A DNA stretch of 64,000 nucleotides from Haloprofundus marisrubri (GTDB lineage: Archaea; Halobacteriota; Halobacteria; Halobacteriales; Haloferacaceae): NCBI RefSeq assembly GCF_001469955.1, contig NZ_LOPU01000018.1, positions 746,001 to 810,000 of the forward strand, read 5' to 3'. Below are positions 32,381 through 42,127 of this stretch, in pieces. The translations under genes were made by a program, and so were the position numbers. Within the stretch, counting starts at the first letter, position 1. Every line of letters starts with the position of its first letter. The notes beneath the pieces are model-generated. The model was not told the DNA's origin. It ran no database searches and was given only the letters and a program-made list of their open reading frames with translations.

Positions 32381-34576
32381 ATGAGCGACGATTCGGGCGT
32401 CGAACTCACGGTCCGCGCCGCCGAAAAACGCGACGCCGGCCGTGGCATCGCCCGCCTCCCTGACTCCGCTCGACGCACGCTCGGTGTCCTCAGCGGCGAC
32501 ACCGTCGTCATCGAAGGCGAACGCGAGACGGTCGCCAAAGTGTGGCCCGCCGGGCCGACCGCCCCCGCCGGCACCGTCCAAGTCGACGCCGACACGCGAA
32601 CGAACGCCGGCGCGAAAGTCGGCGAGTCCGTCCGAGTGCGGAAAGTCGCCGTCGAGACGGCCCGCTCGGTGACTATCACCGCCGCGTCGAGCGTCGGCAC
32701 CGACGACGAAGACCTCCTCCGGCGTATCCTCAAGCGCGCACTGCTGGACCGCCCGCTCCTCCAAGGCGAACAGGTCCACGTCGAGCAGCTCGGCGACGCC
32801 CCGTTCGTCGTCAGCGAGACCAGCCCCGACGGCACCGTCAGAATCGCCGACTCGACGACGGTCCGCGTCGATATCGCCCGCAGTGACGACAGTGGAACCG
32901 AGAGCGAACACATCGCTCGGACCGTCGAACGCGCTCGCGAGAGTCGCGGCGAGAGCGACGACACCAGTCCCGCGAAACCCGCCACCGGCATCAACTACGA
33001 GGATATCGGCGGCTTGGACGAGGAACTCGAACTCGTCCGCGAGATGATCGAGTTGCCCCTCTCGGAACCGGAGGTGTTCACCCGCCTCGGCGTCGAGTCG
33101 CCGAAGGGTGTCCTCCTCTACGGCCCGCCGGGCACGGGGAAGACGCTCATCGCCAAAGCCGTCGCCAACGAAGTCGACGCGCACTTCGTCACCATCTCGG
33201 GTCCCGAAATCATGTCGAAGTACAAAGGCGAGTCCGAGGAGCGCCTCCGCGAGAAGTTCGAGGAGGCTCGCGACAATTCTCCTGCGATTATCTTCTTCGA
33301 CGAAATCGACTCCATCGCCCCGAAACGCGACGAGGGCGGCGACGTAGAGGACCGAATCGTCGGCCAACTCCTCTCGCTGATGGACGGCCTCGAAGCCAGA
33401 GGCGAGGTCATCGTCATCGGCGCGACCAACCGCGTCGACGACTTGGACCCCGCACTCCGCCGCGGCGGGCGATTCGACCGCGAGATAGAAATCGGCGTCC
33501 CCGGCGAGACGGGCCGCCGCGAGATTCTCGACGTCCACACGCGGAACATGCCGCTGTCGGACGACGTCGACCTCGACCGTATCGCGTCGCGGACCCACGG
33601 ATTCGTCGGCGCGGACCTCGAATCGCTCGGCAAGGAGGCGGCGATGATTGCACTGCGCCGGTCCAGAGACGGAACCGAGCCGATTTCGCTCGACGACCTC
33701 GAAATCACCCGTTCGGATTTCGAGGGCGCGATGGCCGCCGTCGACCCCAGCGCGATGCGCGAGTACGTCGCCGAGACGCCCACGACGACGTTCGAGAACG
33801 TCGGCGGCCTCGACGACGCCAAAGACGTGCTCGAACGCGCCGTCACGTGGCCGCTCACCTACGCGCCGCTGTTCGAGGCAGCCAACACCGACCCCCCGTC
33901 GGGTGTGCTCCTCTACGGGCCGCCCGGCACGGGCAAAACGTTGCTCGCGCGGGCTATCGCCGGCGAGAGCGGCGTCAACTTCATCCACGTCGCCGGCCCC
34001 GAACTCCTCGATAGATACGTCGGCGAGAGCGAGAAATCCGTTCGAGAGGTGTTCGAGCGCGCCCGGCAGGCCGCTCCAGCCATTGTTTTCTTCGACGAGA
34101 TAGACGCTATCGCGGGCGACCGAGACATGTCCGGCGGCGACTCCGGCGTCGGCGAACGCGTCGTCTCGCAACTGCTGACCGAACTCGACCGCCTCAGCGA
34201 CAATCCCAACTTGGTCGTGCTGTCGGCGACGAACCGCCGCGACTCGCTCGACCCCGCGCTGCTCCGGCCGGGGCGACTGGAGTCACACGTCGAAGTGCCC
34301 GCCCCCGACGAGGCGGGCCGCCGCGCAATTCTCGACGTTCACGTCCGCGACAAACCAATCGACGACGAGGTCGACTTGGACGCTGTCGTCTCGCGGATGG
34401 ACGGCTTCACGGGCGCGGACATCGCAGCGGTCTGCCGAGAGGCGACGCTGCTTGCGATTCGAGACGTGGCGAACCGCTACGACGGCGAGGAAGCGAACGA
34501 ACACGCAGACGAAGTGCTCGTCACCGACGACCACTTCGACGCGGCGTTGGAGACGGTCGAACCGACGCTCGGGTGA
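32381..34576 (+). CDS. cdc48: Cdc48/p97-type AAA+ ATPase
   Basis: A 731-residue two-ring AAA ATPase that unfolds proteins, feeding the archaeal proteasome among other roles. The N-domain (about 1-190, VELTVRAAEKRDAGRGIARLP) is a double-psi barrel. D1 has Walker A GPPGTGKT near 247-254 and Walker B IIFFDEID near 304-311. D2 has Walker A GPPGTGKT near 512-519 and Walker B IVFFDEIDAIAGD near 568-580. Arginine-finger segments (DPALRRGGRFD, DPALLRPGRLE) are intact. The C-terminal tail lacks the HbYX ending of some archaeal homologues. It is monocistronic. Confidence 0.95.
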   Translation: MSDDSGVELTVRAAEKRDAGRGIARLPDSARRTLGVLSGDTVVIEGERETVAKVWPAGPTAPAGTVQVDADTRTNAGAKVGESVRVRKVAVETARSVTITAASSVGTDDEDLLRRILKRALLDRPLLQGEQVHVEQLGDAPFVVSETSPDGTVRIADSTTVRVDIARSDDSGTESEHIARTVERARESRGESDDTSPAKPATGINYEDIGGLDEELELVREMIELPLSEPEVFTRLGVESPKGVLLYGPPGTGKTLIAKAVANEVDAHFVTISGPEIMSKYKGESEERLREKFEEARDNSPAIIFFDEIDSIAPKRDEGGDVEDRIVGQLLSLMDGLEARGEVIVIGATNRVDDLDPALRRGGRFDREIEIGVPGETGRREILDVHTRNMPLSDDVDLDRIASRTHGFVGADLESLGKEAAMIALRRSRDGTEPISLDDLEITRSDFEGAMAAVDPSAMREYVAETPTTTFENVGGLDDAKDVLERAVTWPLTYAPLFEAANTDPPSGVLLYGPPGTGKTLLARAIAGESGVNFIHVAGPELLDRYVGESEKSVREVFERARQAAPAIVFFDEIDAIAGDRDMSGGDSGVGERVVSQLLTELDRLSDNPNLVVLSATNRRDSLDPALLRPGRLESHVEVPAPDEAGRRAILDVHVRDKPIDDEVDLDAVVSRMDGFTGADIAAVCREATLLAIRDVANRYDGEEANEHADEVLVTDDHFDAALETVEPTLG

Positions 34577-34590
34577 GCGTCTGAACGTCA

Positions 34591-35379
34591 TCACCGCGTT
34601 TCGAGAACAGCCCTGTAGTAGGCGTCGTCGCCGCGGTGTACGTCCGCGACGCGCCACTGCGTTCCGACGACGGCGTCGGCGAGTCGTTCGGGCGAAAAGA
34701 GCAGAAACGTCACCGTTCGGCCCACCTCCCGCACCGCTTCGCCGTCTTCCTCACGACGATACTCGACGTGGAACGCCCGACGAGCGACGCCACGTCTGGG
34801 GTCCGGTCGGTGGCCGAAAAAGGAGTCCGCGTCGAGGCGGGTCGGGTCGTAGCTGTCGACGACGGCGACACCGGAGTCGTCGGTGACGGCCGCGAGGTCC
34901 GACAGAAACGACCGAACGCCCGCGAACGACCCGGCGAGACCGAGTTGCGTGCCGTTGACCAGCGCCGACCGGAATCGGTCGCGGGGGAAGTCGAGCGCGA
35001 ACATATCCATCACACGGGCGTCGTCGACGCCGGCGTCGCGGGCCGTCTCCACGGCGCGTGGACTCACGTCGACAGCGACGACTTCGCGGTCGGCTTGCAG
35101 GAACAACGTGTGCTGTCCGGCACCGCAACCGACATCGAGAACCGGACCGGCGAGCGAGTCGAGAAGCGACCGCCACTCGTCTGACCACTCCGTCGGCGGT
35201 GTGAAGTAGTGCTCGGCGACGTGCGCGTCGGTCCGCTCCGCGCCGTCGACGTACTCGCAGACGCCGCGAAGGCCGCCTCGCTGGTAGTCGAGCATCGCGC
35301 GTCCGAGAGGGTCGGCGTCGGTCGATTGCTCGTCAACTCCGTCGGCGGGCGTTGCAGGCCTCGAATCGTGTTCCGTCAC
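34591..35379 (-). CDS. SAM-dependent methyltransferase (class I)
   Basis: A 262-residue protein with motif I PVLDVGCGAGQHTLFLQ near 80-96, followed by EVVAVDVSPRAVETARDAG for the ribose-binding acidic residue. The rest of the fold is complete, including ALVNGTQLGLAGSF and VAVVDSYDPTRLD. The target is unknown. Its end converges on the cdc48 stop (15 nt apart). Confidence 0.87.
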   Translation of the reverse strand: MTEHDSRPATPADGVDEQSTDADPLGRAMLDYQRGGLRGVCEYVDGAERTDAHVAEHYFTPPTEWSDEWRSLLDSLAGPVLDVGCGAGQHTLFLQADREVVAVDVSPRAVETARDAGVDDARVMDMFALDFPRDRFRSALVNGTQLGLAGSFAGVRSFLSDLAAVTDDSGVAVVDSYDPTRLDADSFFGHRPDPRRGVARRAFHVEYRREEDGEAVREVGRTVTFLLFSPERLADAVVGTQWRVADVHRGDDAYYRAVLETR

Positions 35380-35500
35380 AGTCTGTCACACTCCACTACA
35401 TGTGATAAACCCGCAACGAGGTTCGATACCGACTCCCGTAGTTGAGTCGGCGGTTGCGTCCGTCGTCGCTTATTTGTGAGTGGGTGTCACAGAGGCGGGT

Positions 35501-35884
35501 ATGAGTGACACGTTGCTCACCGAGAAAGCACGGGACAGACTCACGACCACCTGTCGAACGGCGGTGGGCGACAGTTTGCGGTCGGTGACGTACTTCAGCC
35601 GTTTCGACTACGAGCAAGTGTATCTCCGCCGCGATTTGGAGCAGGACGCCGACCTGAGTTCCTTCATCGGCAACGAGTGGCACGACTTCAAAACGACACA
35701 GGACGCCTACCACAACTCGGAGTTGGGCGAGTATCGCTACACGATTCGTGTCTTCGACAACGGGTTTCTCGTCCGCATCACCACCGAAGACACCGGCGTG
35801 TTCATCACCACCGACGGTATCACGATGAAGGATTTCCAGTCGCTGGCGGCGGCCGTCGAACCCGTGCTCGAAGACTGGACGTAG
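35501..35884 (+). CDS. Conserved haloarchaeal hypothetical protein (127 aa)
   Basis: A 127-residue soluble protein with an N-terminal helix (LLTEKARDRLTTTCRTAVGD) and a beta-rich core (SVTYFSRFDYEQVYLRRDLEQD, EYRYTIRVFDNGFLVRITTEDTGVFITTDG). It resembles a widespread haloarchaeal unknown family. It starts at MSDTLLTEK behind a TATA-like GCTTATTTG about 30 nt upstream. No catalytic motif is visible. Confidence 0.75.
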   Translation: MSDTLLTEKARDRLTTTCRTAVGDSLRSVTYFSRFDYEQVYLRRDLEQDADLSSFIGNEWHDFKTTQDAYHNSELGEYRYTIRVFDNGFLVRITTEDTGVFITTDGITMKDFQSLAAAVEPVLEDWT

Positions 35885-35992
35885 CTCACGATTCGAACAC
35901 AGTCGGCGTCTCCCGACACACGCCGCGCCACGAGTGACTGTTCTCGGGACGTGAAGAGCAGCTAATACGTTCTCTAGCGTACCAAGTCTGCC

Positions 35993-36766
35993 ATGAAACG
36001 TGGTATCACGAGAACGGCAAGTGGCAACGCTACGAAACGAGATGTGCTGAAGCTCCTCGGTGCCGGTGCCGCGTTGTCGGCGACCGGAACCGGCGTCGCC
36101 GCCGCGCAGCACGGCGGTCACGGCGGTGGAGGCACGACGACCACACAGACGAGCCAAGCGCGAAGCTGTCCACAGCCGAACTGTATCGACCCGGAACTCG
36201 GGTATACGATGCTCTCGCCGGGACCGCTCCCACAGCGGATGCGACCCACAGAGCGCGTCCAACTGCTCATCGGCCCGAAGACGCTCACCGTCGGCCCGCA
36301 GGAACCGCCGCTGGACTTCTACTTCGAACCGGTCGGCCTCCGCATCGACCCGGGTACCGTCGTCTCATTCGACTTCGTCACACCCGAACACGGCGTCACG
36401 GGGTATCACGTGCTTCAGGGCCGCCAGCAACGGGTTCCGGAGTCCGTCCCGCCGCTGACGTCGCCGACGCTCGCGGGGAATCGCAGTTGGCTCTACCGGT
36501 TCGACGAACCGGGGGTGTACGACCTGTTCTGTCCGCCGCACGAGGCGTACGGGATGGCGATGCGCATCGTCGTCGGCGACGAACCCGGACCGATCGTCCG
36601 CGGCGAGTCGACCGGTGGCGACGAGGAGGGACCGGAACTCCGCCCGCCGCTGCCGGCGTCGGCGGCGGTGCTCGACGACCCGCAGCTACAACCGCAGAAC
36701 ATCGTCGACAGCGGACGCGTCAGTTGGGCGTCGTTGAACGTCACGGGTCAGCCAATGCAGGGCTGA
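35993..36766 (+). CDS. Secreted cupredoxin (blue copper) protein
   Basis: A 257-residue protein with a Tat-like leader, ATKRDVLKLLGAGAALSATG (13-32); the pair is Lys-Arg, not Arg-Arg. The plastocyanin-like domain has a His ligand at 133 or 139 in PEHGVTGYH, then Cys180, His183 and Met188 in FCPPHEAYGM, a complete type-1 copper set. The linker after the signal is rich in His/Gly and Thr (HGGHGGGG). The C-terminus is Pro/Glu-rich. It probably carries electrons on the outer face of the membrane. The next gene converges on it. Confidence 0.85.
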   Translation: MKRGITRTASGNATKRDVLKLLGAGAALSATGTGVAAAQHGGHGGGGTTTTQTSQARSCPQPNCIDPELGYTMLSPGPLPQRMRPTERVQLLIGPKTLTVGPQEPPLDFYFEPVGLRIDPGTVVSFDFVTPEHGVTGYHVLQGRQQRVPESVPPLTSPTLAGNRSWLYRFDEPGVYDLFCPPHEAYGMAMRIVVGDEPGPIVRGESTGGDEEGPELRPPLPASAAVLDDPQLQPQNIVDSGRVSWASLNVTGQPMQG

Positions 36767-36849
36767 CTCCCGACCTGAGCGGCGACGAGCGACGACGAGC
36801 GACAGCAGCGCGACGAGCGGCGAACAACAACGAGCGACAGAACGAACCG

Positions 36850-37386
36850 TCAGTACTGGACGACAGCGTTGACGATACCCATCGTCTGGCCGACGCCGAC
36901 GAGGCCGAGTGCGAGAACGGTCAACTCGTCGGGGGCGAGCACCTGCGTCAACGCACCGCCGAACACAGCGTCGGCGAAGAATGCGCCCCCGAGAATCGAG
37001 AGCGCGCCACCAGCCGTGTAGACGACGGGAGCCTCGTCCGTCGGCACCACCCGACCGGTGTACAGAAGCGCCACCGCCGGCACGACCATCCACCCGAACA
37101 CCGTTGCGCGGCGTAGTGCCTCGCCACCACCCGTGACGAGCGCGTACGTGCCGACGAGCGTGATTCCGAAGCCGACGGCGATGACTGCCAGCCACGCACG
37201 GAGCACGGGGTGTTCGCTCATGTCGCGCCACGAGAGCGCGGCGAAGCCGAACAGGAGTACGTCCATCACGAGGTGAGCGATGAGCACCGTCCGTGGTTCG
37301 AGAAGTCGGAGATGTGCGGCCGTCGCAAACGTCCACGCCAAGGGAACGAGAAGAACCGGACCGGTCTCGCGGAGCCGTCGAAGCAT
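36850..37386 (-). CDS. Multi-pass membrane protein (178 aa)
   Basis: A 178-residue integral membrane protein with five to six helices: PVLLVPLAWTFATAAHL, VLIAHLVMDVLLFGFAALSW, AWLAVIAVGFGITLVGTYALV, GWMVVPAVALLYTGRVV, AGGALSILGGAFFADAVFG and LTVLALGLVGVGQTMGIV. The start is set at MLRRLRETGPV, since the upstream part of the open frame is an Arg-rich shadow of the next gene. The function is unknown. Its proximity to a cupredoxin could mean a role in respiration or copper handling, but there is no motif to support that. Confidence 0.7.
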   Translation of the reverse strand: MLRRLRETGPVLLVPLAWTFATAAHLRLLEPRTVLIAHLVMDVLLFGFAALSWRDMSEHPVLRAWLAVIAVGFGITLVGTYALVTGGGEALRRATVFGWMVVPAVALLYTGRVVPTDEAPVVYTAGGALSILGGAFFADAVFGGALTQVLAPDELTVLALGLVGVGQTMGIVNAVVQY

Positions 37387-37427
37387 CGGTCGGTGTTCGA
37401 CGCGCGACAGTAAGAGTGTGTGGCGTC

Positions 37428-37997
37428 TCAGCGTTCGAACGCCGTTTCGGTCTCTGTTTCCGTTCCCGTTCGCATCTCTGCGTCTGTGTCTCTGTCTCCG
37501 GCGGAGTCCGCGGAAGTGCCACCGACTTCGGGACTGAGTTCCGAGAGCGCACAGGACCGACAGTAGTGGTTGTACGATTCGGAGTCGGTGTACACCGGGA
37601 CGCCGGCGACGACGTACTCTTCGCGGAGTCGCCGAACCACACCCTGTTCGACCCGCGAGTCGCAGGCGACGCATCGTTCGCGGCAGTTCTCTTCGGCGCG
37701 GACGACGCGGTTGTCGACGGTGCGAACGGTACCGAACCGGTCGACGGAGTGACGGCGGTTCAGTCGACGGCGGAAACGCGGGTTGACGAACACGCCGAAG
37801 GTGACGAGCGTCAGCGAAAACAGCAGTACGAAGCCCATCACGAGCGGGTTCGTCGACAGTCCCGAGTTGCCGAATACCGCACTCGTGACGTTGAGGAATC
37901 CGGCGGCCCCGAGAGCGACGAGCAGCCATCCGGCGATGCCGTTGGCGAGGTCCGAGATGGAATCTGCGAGCGTGACGATGGAGGAGTCGTCCGACAT
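37428..37997 (-). CDS. Membrane protein with cytoplasmic CxxC/CxxC motif
   Basis: A 189-residue protein. Two helices at the N-terminal side (GIAGWLLVALGAAGFLNV and LVMGFVLLFSLTLVTFGVFV) are followed by a soluble domain with CVAC and CRSC pairs about 40 residues apart, a likely zinc ribbon. The last 35 residues are Asp/Glu/Thr-rich (TGTETETETAFER) and disordered. The start at MSDDSSIV lies after an AT-rich promoter-like stretch. No known family is recognised. It may be cotranscribed with the 178-residue membrane protein downstream (41 nt gap). Confidence 0.72.
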   Translation of the reverse strand: MSDDSSIVTLADSISDLANGIAGWLLVALGAAGFLNVTSAVFGNSGLSTNPLVMGFVLLFSLTLVTFGVFVNPRFRRRLNRRHSVDRFGTVRTVDNRVVRAEENCRERCVACDSRVEQGVVRRLREEYVVAGVPVYTDSESYNHYCRSCALSELSPEVGGTSADSAGDRDTDAEMRTGTETETETAFER

Positions 37998-38081
37998 CAA
38001 CTGGTCAGATGATATGTTGATGTAAAAATGAATCGAACAGCTATCAGCTGGAGAACAAAATGCAGTCTCGGAACGAAGCAC

Positions 38082-40949
38082 TCAGTCCCAGAACGACTGT
38101 GTCCGGGCGTACTGACGCTCCTGTGTGAGTATATCGCGGTAGAAATCGTCCTCGTCCTCGCGGAGTTTGGCGATGATGCGCGCGGCGTTGTGCGGGCCGA
38201 CGCCGCGGGCGGCCATGGCGACGACGGCCCGCTTGCCGTGGCTCTGGACGAGATTCGCGGATTTGTACGCTCGTCGGGTCATCTTCTCCTGTTCGTCGTC
38301 TTTGTTCTTCGAGCGGACCGCTTTCACCACCTCGTCGGCCCATGGGTTCAGCGAGGCGATGCGCGTCGACCCGCAGTCGGGGCACGCCGGTTGGTCGGAG
38401 ACTCTTCGAACCTTGGTCTTGCGCGTCCAGTCGGTGCAGTGCAGACAGAAGAGAATGACTCGGTCGTCTCTGATGCGCTCTCGAATCGCTTCGATGACGC
38501 TCGCGTCGGCGTTCTCGGGCACGAGGAACTCGCGGCCGCTCGACCGGCCGGCGACGCCGATAGGGGTGCGCTCGCGGGCGACGGCGAGTTCTATCTCACC
38601 CGACTCGATACGCCGCAGCAACGCCACCGTGTTCGGCACGTCCAAATCACGGTGAAACACTTCTCTCACGGCTTCGTCGTAGACAGGGGTGTCTTCGAGC
38701 GCCGCGAGCAATCGGTCCGCGCCGAAGCGGTTGTTGCCTTGATAACGCTTGAGCGCGCCGAACTTCGCGGCGACCTGTGCGAGCGTGAATTTGAGTGTGT
38801 CGGAGTTCTTCAACGCGAGTTCGAGCAACCCTTCGACGTGGTCGGGGTCCGTCGATTCTAGAACCTCGACGAACGCCGAAGGCCGGACTTTCGGCGGCAC
38901 CTCGAACTCGATTCTGTAGGGGTTGACCTCCATCCCCACCGAGGAACCGGTTCGCTGCCCGACGAGCGCCGACAGAAGTCGCCCGAGCGTCTCGTTGACC
39001 TGGTGGCCGAAACAGGCGTTGACGACGACCTGTCTGCCTTGGCCTTCGACGACGATGCGGTCGGCCGTCGGCAGCGGTTCGCCCGTCTCGGCGTGGCGGT
39101 CCAGCAGTTCCATCGCCTCCGTGATGGTGTGTTCGTCGGTCGGATACCGCGCGAGGAAGTCGCCGGCGACCGACTTGACGGAGGCCCCCGACTCGAACTG
39201 CGGGCCGGCGACGTTACGCATCTCGCCGACTTCCTGGGCGACACCCATCGGCACCGGAATCTCCCGGCCGGTCCACGACGGAACTTCGCCCGCCGGGTTC
39301 TCGATGGGCGCGACGTTCACCCGCGTCTCCTCGTCGTCGATGTCGTTGATGCGCCACATCTCGCCGCGCTGGATGAACACCTCGCCGGGTTGCGCGAAGT
39401 TGACGACGAAGCGCTCGTCGAGCGTCCCGATTTGCTTTCGGGAACTCATGTCGTGGACCTCGTACGTCTCCTCGTCGGGAATCATCGAGAGGTTCGCGTA
39501 GAAGTACTGCCACGTCCCACCCGATTTTTCGAGCAAATCCTTCTCCTCGTCGACCCAGAGCAGGCGGTTGCTCGACAGTTCCTGTGCGACCTGTCGGAAC
39601 TGTTCTTCCTCCAACTCTCGAAACGGATACGCCCGGCGAACCAACTCGAACGCGCCACGAGCGCTCATCTCGCCGGTGTCCATCACGACGCCCACTATCT
39701 GGTTCGCCAGCACGTCGAGACTGCCGTGGTGAATCTCGGCGGACTCGACGTCGCCATCGACGGCGCGGCGGGCGATGGCCAGCGCCTCGAACGTGTCGTC
39801 GGGGTCGCTCGTGACGACGGTACCGCGGGAGACGGCGTCGCGGCGGTGGCCCGCCCGGCCGACCCGTTGGAGCAGACGGGCGACTTCGCGGGGGCTGCCG
39901 TACTGGACGACGTGGTCGACGCGGCCCACGTCGATACCGAGTTCCATCGACGAGGTGCAGATAAGCCCGTCAACATCGCCGGCCTTGAACCGGTCTTCGA
40001 TGTCGATTCGCGCCTCCTTCGAGAGCGACCCGTGGTGGACGCCGATGTTCGCCCCGAGCGTCTTGAATCGAGAGCCGAGCGCTTCGGCCGTCTGTCGGGT
40101 GTTGACGAAAACGAGCGTCGACTCGTTGTCGGCGACCAACTCACGAATCGTCCGGACGTGGCTCGCAATTTCGGCGTCCGTTGCGAGTTTCCCAGCGAGA
40201 CGCTCGTCCTCGGGCGTCACCTCCGGATGCGTCACGGTGAACTCGACTTTGCTCCCCACGTCGACCTCGACGATTTCGAAGTCGCGGTCGCCGGGTTCCG
40301 TCGACGGGCCAACCCCAACCAGAAACTTGGCGACCTCTTCGGGAGAACCGACCGTCGCCGAGAGACCGATTCGCTGGAACGGCCCCGCCACCTCGCGGAG
40401 GCGTTCGAGACCGACCGTGAGTTGGGCACCGCGCTTCGAGGAGGCGAGTTCGTGTACCTCGTCGACGACGATGTGTTCGATGTCCGCGAGCGCCTTTCTG
40501 AGTTTCTTGCCCGTGAGCATCGCCTGTAGCGTCTCCGGTGTCGTCACTAGCACGTCCGGGGGGTCGTCGGCCTGCTTGCTGCGTTGATACTGCGTCGTGT
40601 CGCCGTGTCGGACCTGGATGTCGAGGTCCAGCGTCTCGCCCCACCAGTCGAGGCGCTCGCGCATGTCGCGGTTGAGCGCCCGCAGCGGCGTGATGTACAG
40701 CGCGGAGATGCCGAACGGTTTCTCGTCGCGTTCGGCTATTGAGTTGAAAACCGGGAGCATCGCCGTCTCGGTCTTGCCAGTCCCGGTCGGGGCGATGACG
40801 AGCGCGTTCTTCCCGGCGGCGAGCGGTGGAATCGCCCGGCGCTGCGGCTCCGTCGGCGTGGTGAAGCCGCGTTCGGAGAGGGCCTCGCGCACGGCGTCGC
40901 CGAGCGCGGTGAAGGCCCGAATCCCCGTCGCGGCCTCCGACTCAGACAT
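38082..40949 (-). CDS. lhr: Large superfamily 2 helicase, Lhr/ASCC3 type
   Basis: A 955-residue DEAD/H-type helicase. Walker A is APTGTGKT (53-60) and motif II is DEVH (163-166). Motif III is SATVGS, motif IV-like is TLVFVNTRQTAEAL and motif VI is QRVGRAGHR. The winged-helix and Lhr-core regions follow. The C-terminus has a four-Cys zinc site, CLHC...CPDC, near 840-870. Archaeal Lhr-type enzymes act in DNA repair and replication-fork processing. The start at MSESEAATGIR is used; 26 upstream codons are rejected. A weak TATA-like region lies upstream. Confidence 0.92.
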   Translation of the reverse strand: MSESEAATGIRAFTALGDAVREALSERGFTTPTEPQRRAIPPLAAGKNALVIAPTGTGKTETAMLPVFNSIAERDEKPFGISALYITPLRALNRDMRERLDWWGETLDLDIQVRHGDTTQYQRSKQADDPPDVLVTTPETLQAMLTGKKLRKALADIEHIVVDEVHELASSKRGAQLTVGLERLREVAGPFQRIGLSATVGSPEEVAKFLVGVGPSTEPGDRDFEIVEVDVGSKVEFTVTHPEVTPEDERLAGKLATDAEIASHVRTIRELVADNESTLVFVNTRQTAEALGSRFKTLGANIGVHHGSLSKEARIDIEDRFKAGDVDGLICTSSMELGIDVGRVDHVVQYGSPREVARLLQRVGRAGHRRDAVSRGTVVTSDPDDTFEALAIARRAVDGDVESAEIHHGSLDVLANQIVGVVMDTGEMSARGAFELVRRAYPFRELEEEQFRQVAQELSSNRLLWVDEEKDLLEKSGGTWQYFYANLSMIPDEETYEVHDMSSRKQIGTLDERFVVNFAQPGEVFIQRGEMWRINDIDDEETRVNVAPIENPAGEVPSWTGREIPVPMGVAQEVGEMRNVAGPQFESGASVKSVAGDFLARYPTDEHTITEAMELLDRHAETGEPLPTADRIVVEGQGRQVVVNACFGHQVNETLGRLLSALVGQRTGSSVGMEVNPYRIEFEVPPKVRPSAFVEVLESTDPDHVEGLLELALKNSDTLKFTLAQVAAKFGALKRYQGNNRFGADRLLAALEDTPVYDEAVREVFHRDLDVPNTVALLRRIESGEIELAVARERTPIGVAGRSSGREFLVPENADASVIEAIRERIRDDRVILFCLHCTDWTRKTKVRRVSDQPACPDCGSTRIASLNPWADEVVKAVRSKNKDDEQEKMTRRAYKSANLVQSHGKRAVVAMAARGVGPHNAARIIAKLREDEDDFYRDILTQERQYARTQSFWD

Positions 40950-41088
40950 TGGCCAAATTAGCGGTGCGAGGGGGTTAAGGCCTACGCTTGTGGCGGTCTT
41001 CGGGTATTCACGCCCTCGCTCGGACAACTATCGAATCACGCCGATTCTGTCGGGATGTTTATACTGTGTTCGTGTGTTTTCGACGATT

Positions 41089-41343
41089 ATGAACCGGGGT
41101 CATCTCGTGCGGGCAGCGCTCGGAATCTACGCTGTGGGTGTGTTCGTCCGAGGCGTGAACGAACTGACGAGTGGCGAGAGCGTCGCCGCCTGGGTCTCGC
41201 TTCTCATCGGCGGTGGCTTGCTGGTCGTCGTCGTGTTTCGGTACGACGACTCGATGGAGCAACTGGAGCGGACACCCTACTTTCAACTCATCGTCGGGTC
41301 GGTGGTGCTGTTCGTCGTCGGTGTCGCACTGGGCATTCTCTGA
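41089..41343 (+). CDS. Small three-helix membrane protein (84 aa)
   Basis: An 84-residue membrane protein with three hydrophobic segments: LVRAALGIYAVGVFVRGV, VAAWVSLLIGGGLLVVVVFRY and FQLIVGSVVLFVVGVALGIL. The start at MNRGHLVRA follows a TATA-like TTTATAC about 25-31 nt upstream. A six-T run follows the stop. The function is unknown. It is divergent from the helicase and convergent with rpe. Confidence 0.68.
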   Translation: MNRGHLVRAALGIYAVGVFVRGVNELTSGESVAAWVSLLIGGGLLVVVVFRYDDSMEQLERTPYFQLIVGSVVLFVVGVALGIL

Positions 41344-41349
41344 TTTTTT
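41344..41349 (+). terminator. Oligo-T terminator between convergent genes
   Basis: Six T immediately follow the stop of the 84-residue membrane protein, 10 nt before the end of the convergent rpe gene. Position fits archaeal T-tract termination on the plus strand. Confidence 0.45.
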
Positions 41350-41353
41350 CGGC

Positions 41354-42127
41354 TCACACCGTTCGATAGTCGCCCAATCGCGTTCCGTCAAGGAGGTACA
41401 ACTCACCCGACTCTAACCCCTCGGGCAGAAACGGCGAGAGGAACTCCTGCCCGTCGACGTTCACCCACGTCCCGCCCGAGCGTTCGTTGAACACCGGGAA
41501 GACGACGAGTTCCGGGTCCGCCCACTCGAAGGTGCCATCGTCGACGCCGAGATGCTCGGCGAACATCTCGCGTCGAAGCGGGCCCCGAAGCCACGCGGAT
41601 TCGACGCGGCCGCCACCCACCGAGTCCTGCAGTTTCACGGTGACGTGCTCGTGACCCATGCAGACCGTCTCGGCGCGAAGTACTTCTTGGCTCGGCCACG
41701 TGTGCCCGTGGAGAAAGCCGACGTTCCCCATCCGCACACCGTCGCCGGGCGTCACGTCGATTCGGTCTTCGAACGCGTCGGCGACGCCGCCGTCGTGGTT
41801 CCCGGCGACGAGCGTCAACGGCACGTCGCGCGAATCGAGGGCGTCGAACAGCGCCACGAGTTCGTCTCGCTCGTCGCCCTTCGGGTTGCCGATGCGGTGG
41901 CCGATATCACCGAGAACGACGACTCGCTCTGCACCGATTCGGTCGAGAAGCGAGAGCAGTCGCTCGCGGCGGGCGTCGGCGTTGCTCGCGAGTTCGACGC
42001 CGCGTTCGTAGCGGAGACCGACTTCGATACCGGCGTGGTAGTCGGCGACGACGAGCGCTCGCTCGTCGCCGAGGTCGGCGGTCGCCGCCGGTTCGCCCGG
42101 TACGGGTTCGACCGCGGGTGGCGCCAT
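41354..42127 (-). CDS. rpe: RPA-operon calcineurin-like phosphoesterase (Rpe)
   Basis: A 257-residue metallophosphoesterase. The metal motifs are VVADYHAG, VVLGDIGHR (GD), LVAGNHDGG (GNHD) and FLHGHTWP (GHxx). It is the third gene of an rpa1-rpap1-rpe operon, as described for Haloferax volcanii, and its ATG touches the stop of rpap1 (TGATG). The reaction of Rpe in single-strand DNA metabolism is not known; nuclease or phosphatase activity is plausible. Confidence 0.9.
   Translation of the reverse strand: MAPPAVEPVPGEPAATADLGDERALVVADYHAGIEVGLRYERGVELASNADARRERLLSLLDRIGAERVVVLGDIGHRIGNPKGDERDELVALFDALDSRDVPLTLVAGNHDGGVADAFEDRIDVTPGDGVRMGNVGFLHGHTWPSQEVLRAETVCMGHEHVTVKLQDSVGGGRVESAWLRGPLRREMFAEHLGVDDGTFEWADPELVVFPVFNERSGGTWVNVDGQEFLSPFLPEGLESGELYLLDGTRLGDYRTV

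Noticed and set aside
32120-34171. 683-residue minus-strand frame antisense to cdc48
   Set aside because: Only its last 44 residues (zinc finger at 32120-32254) make sense; the rest mirrors cdc48.
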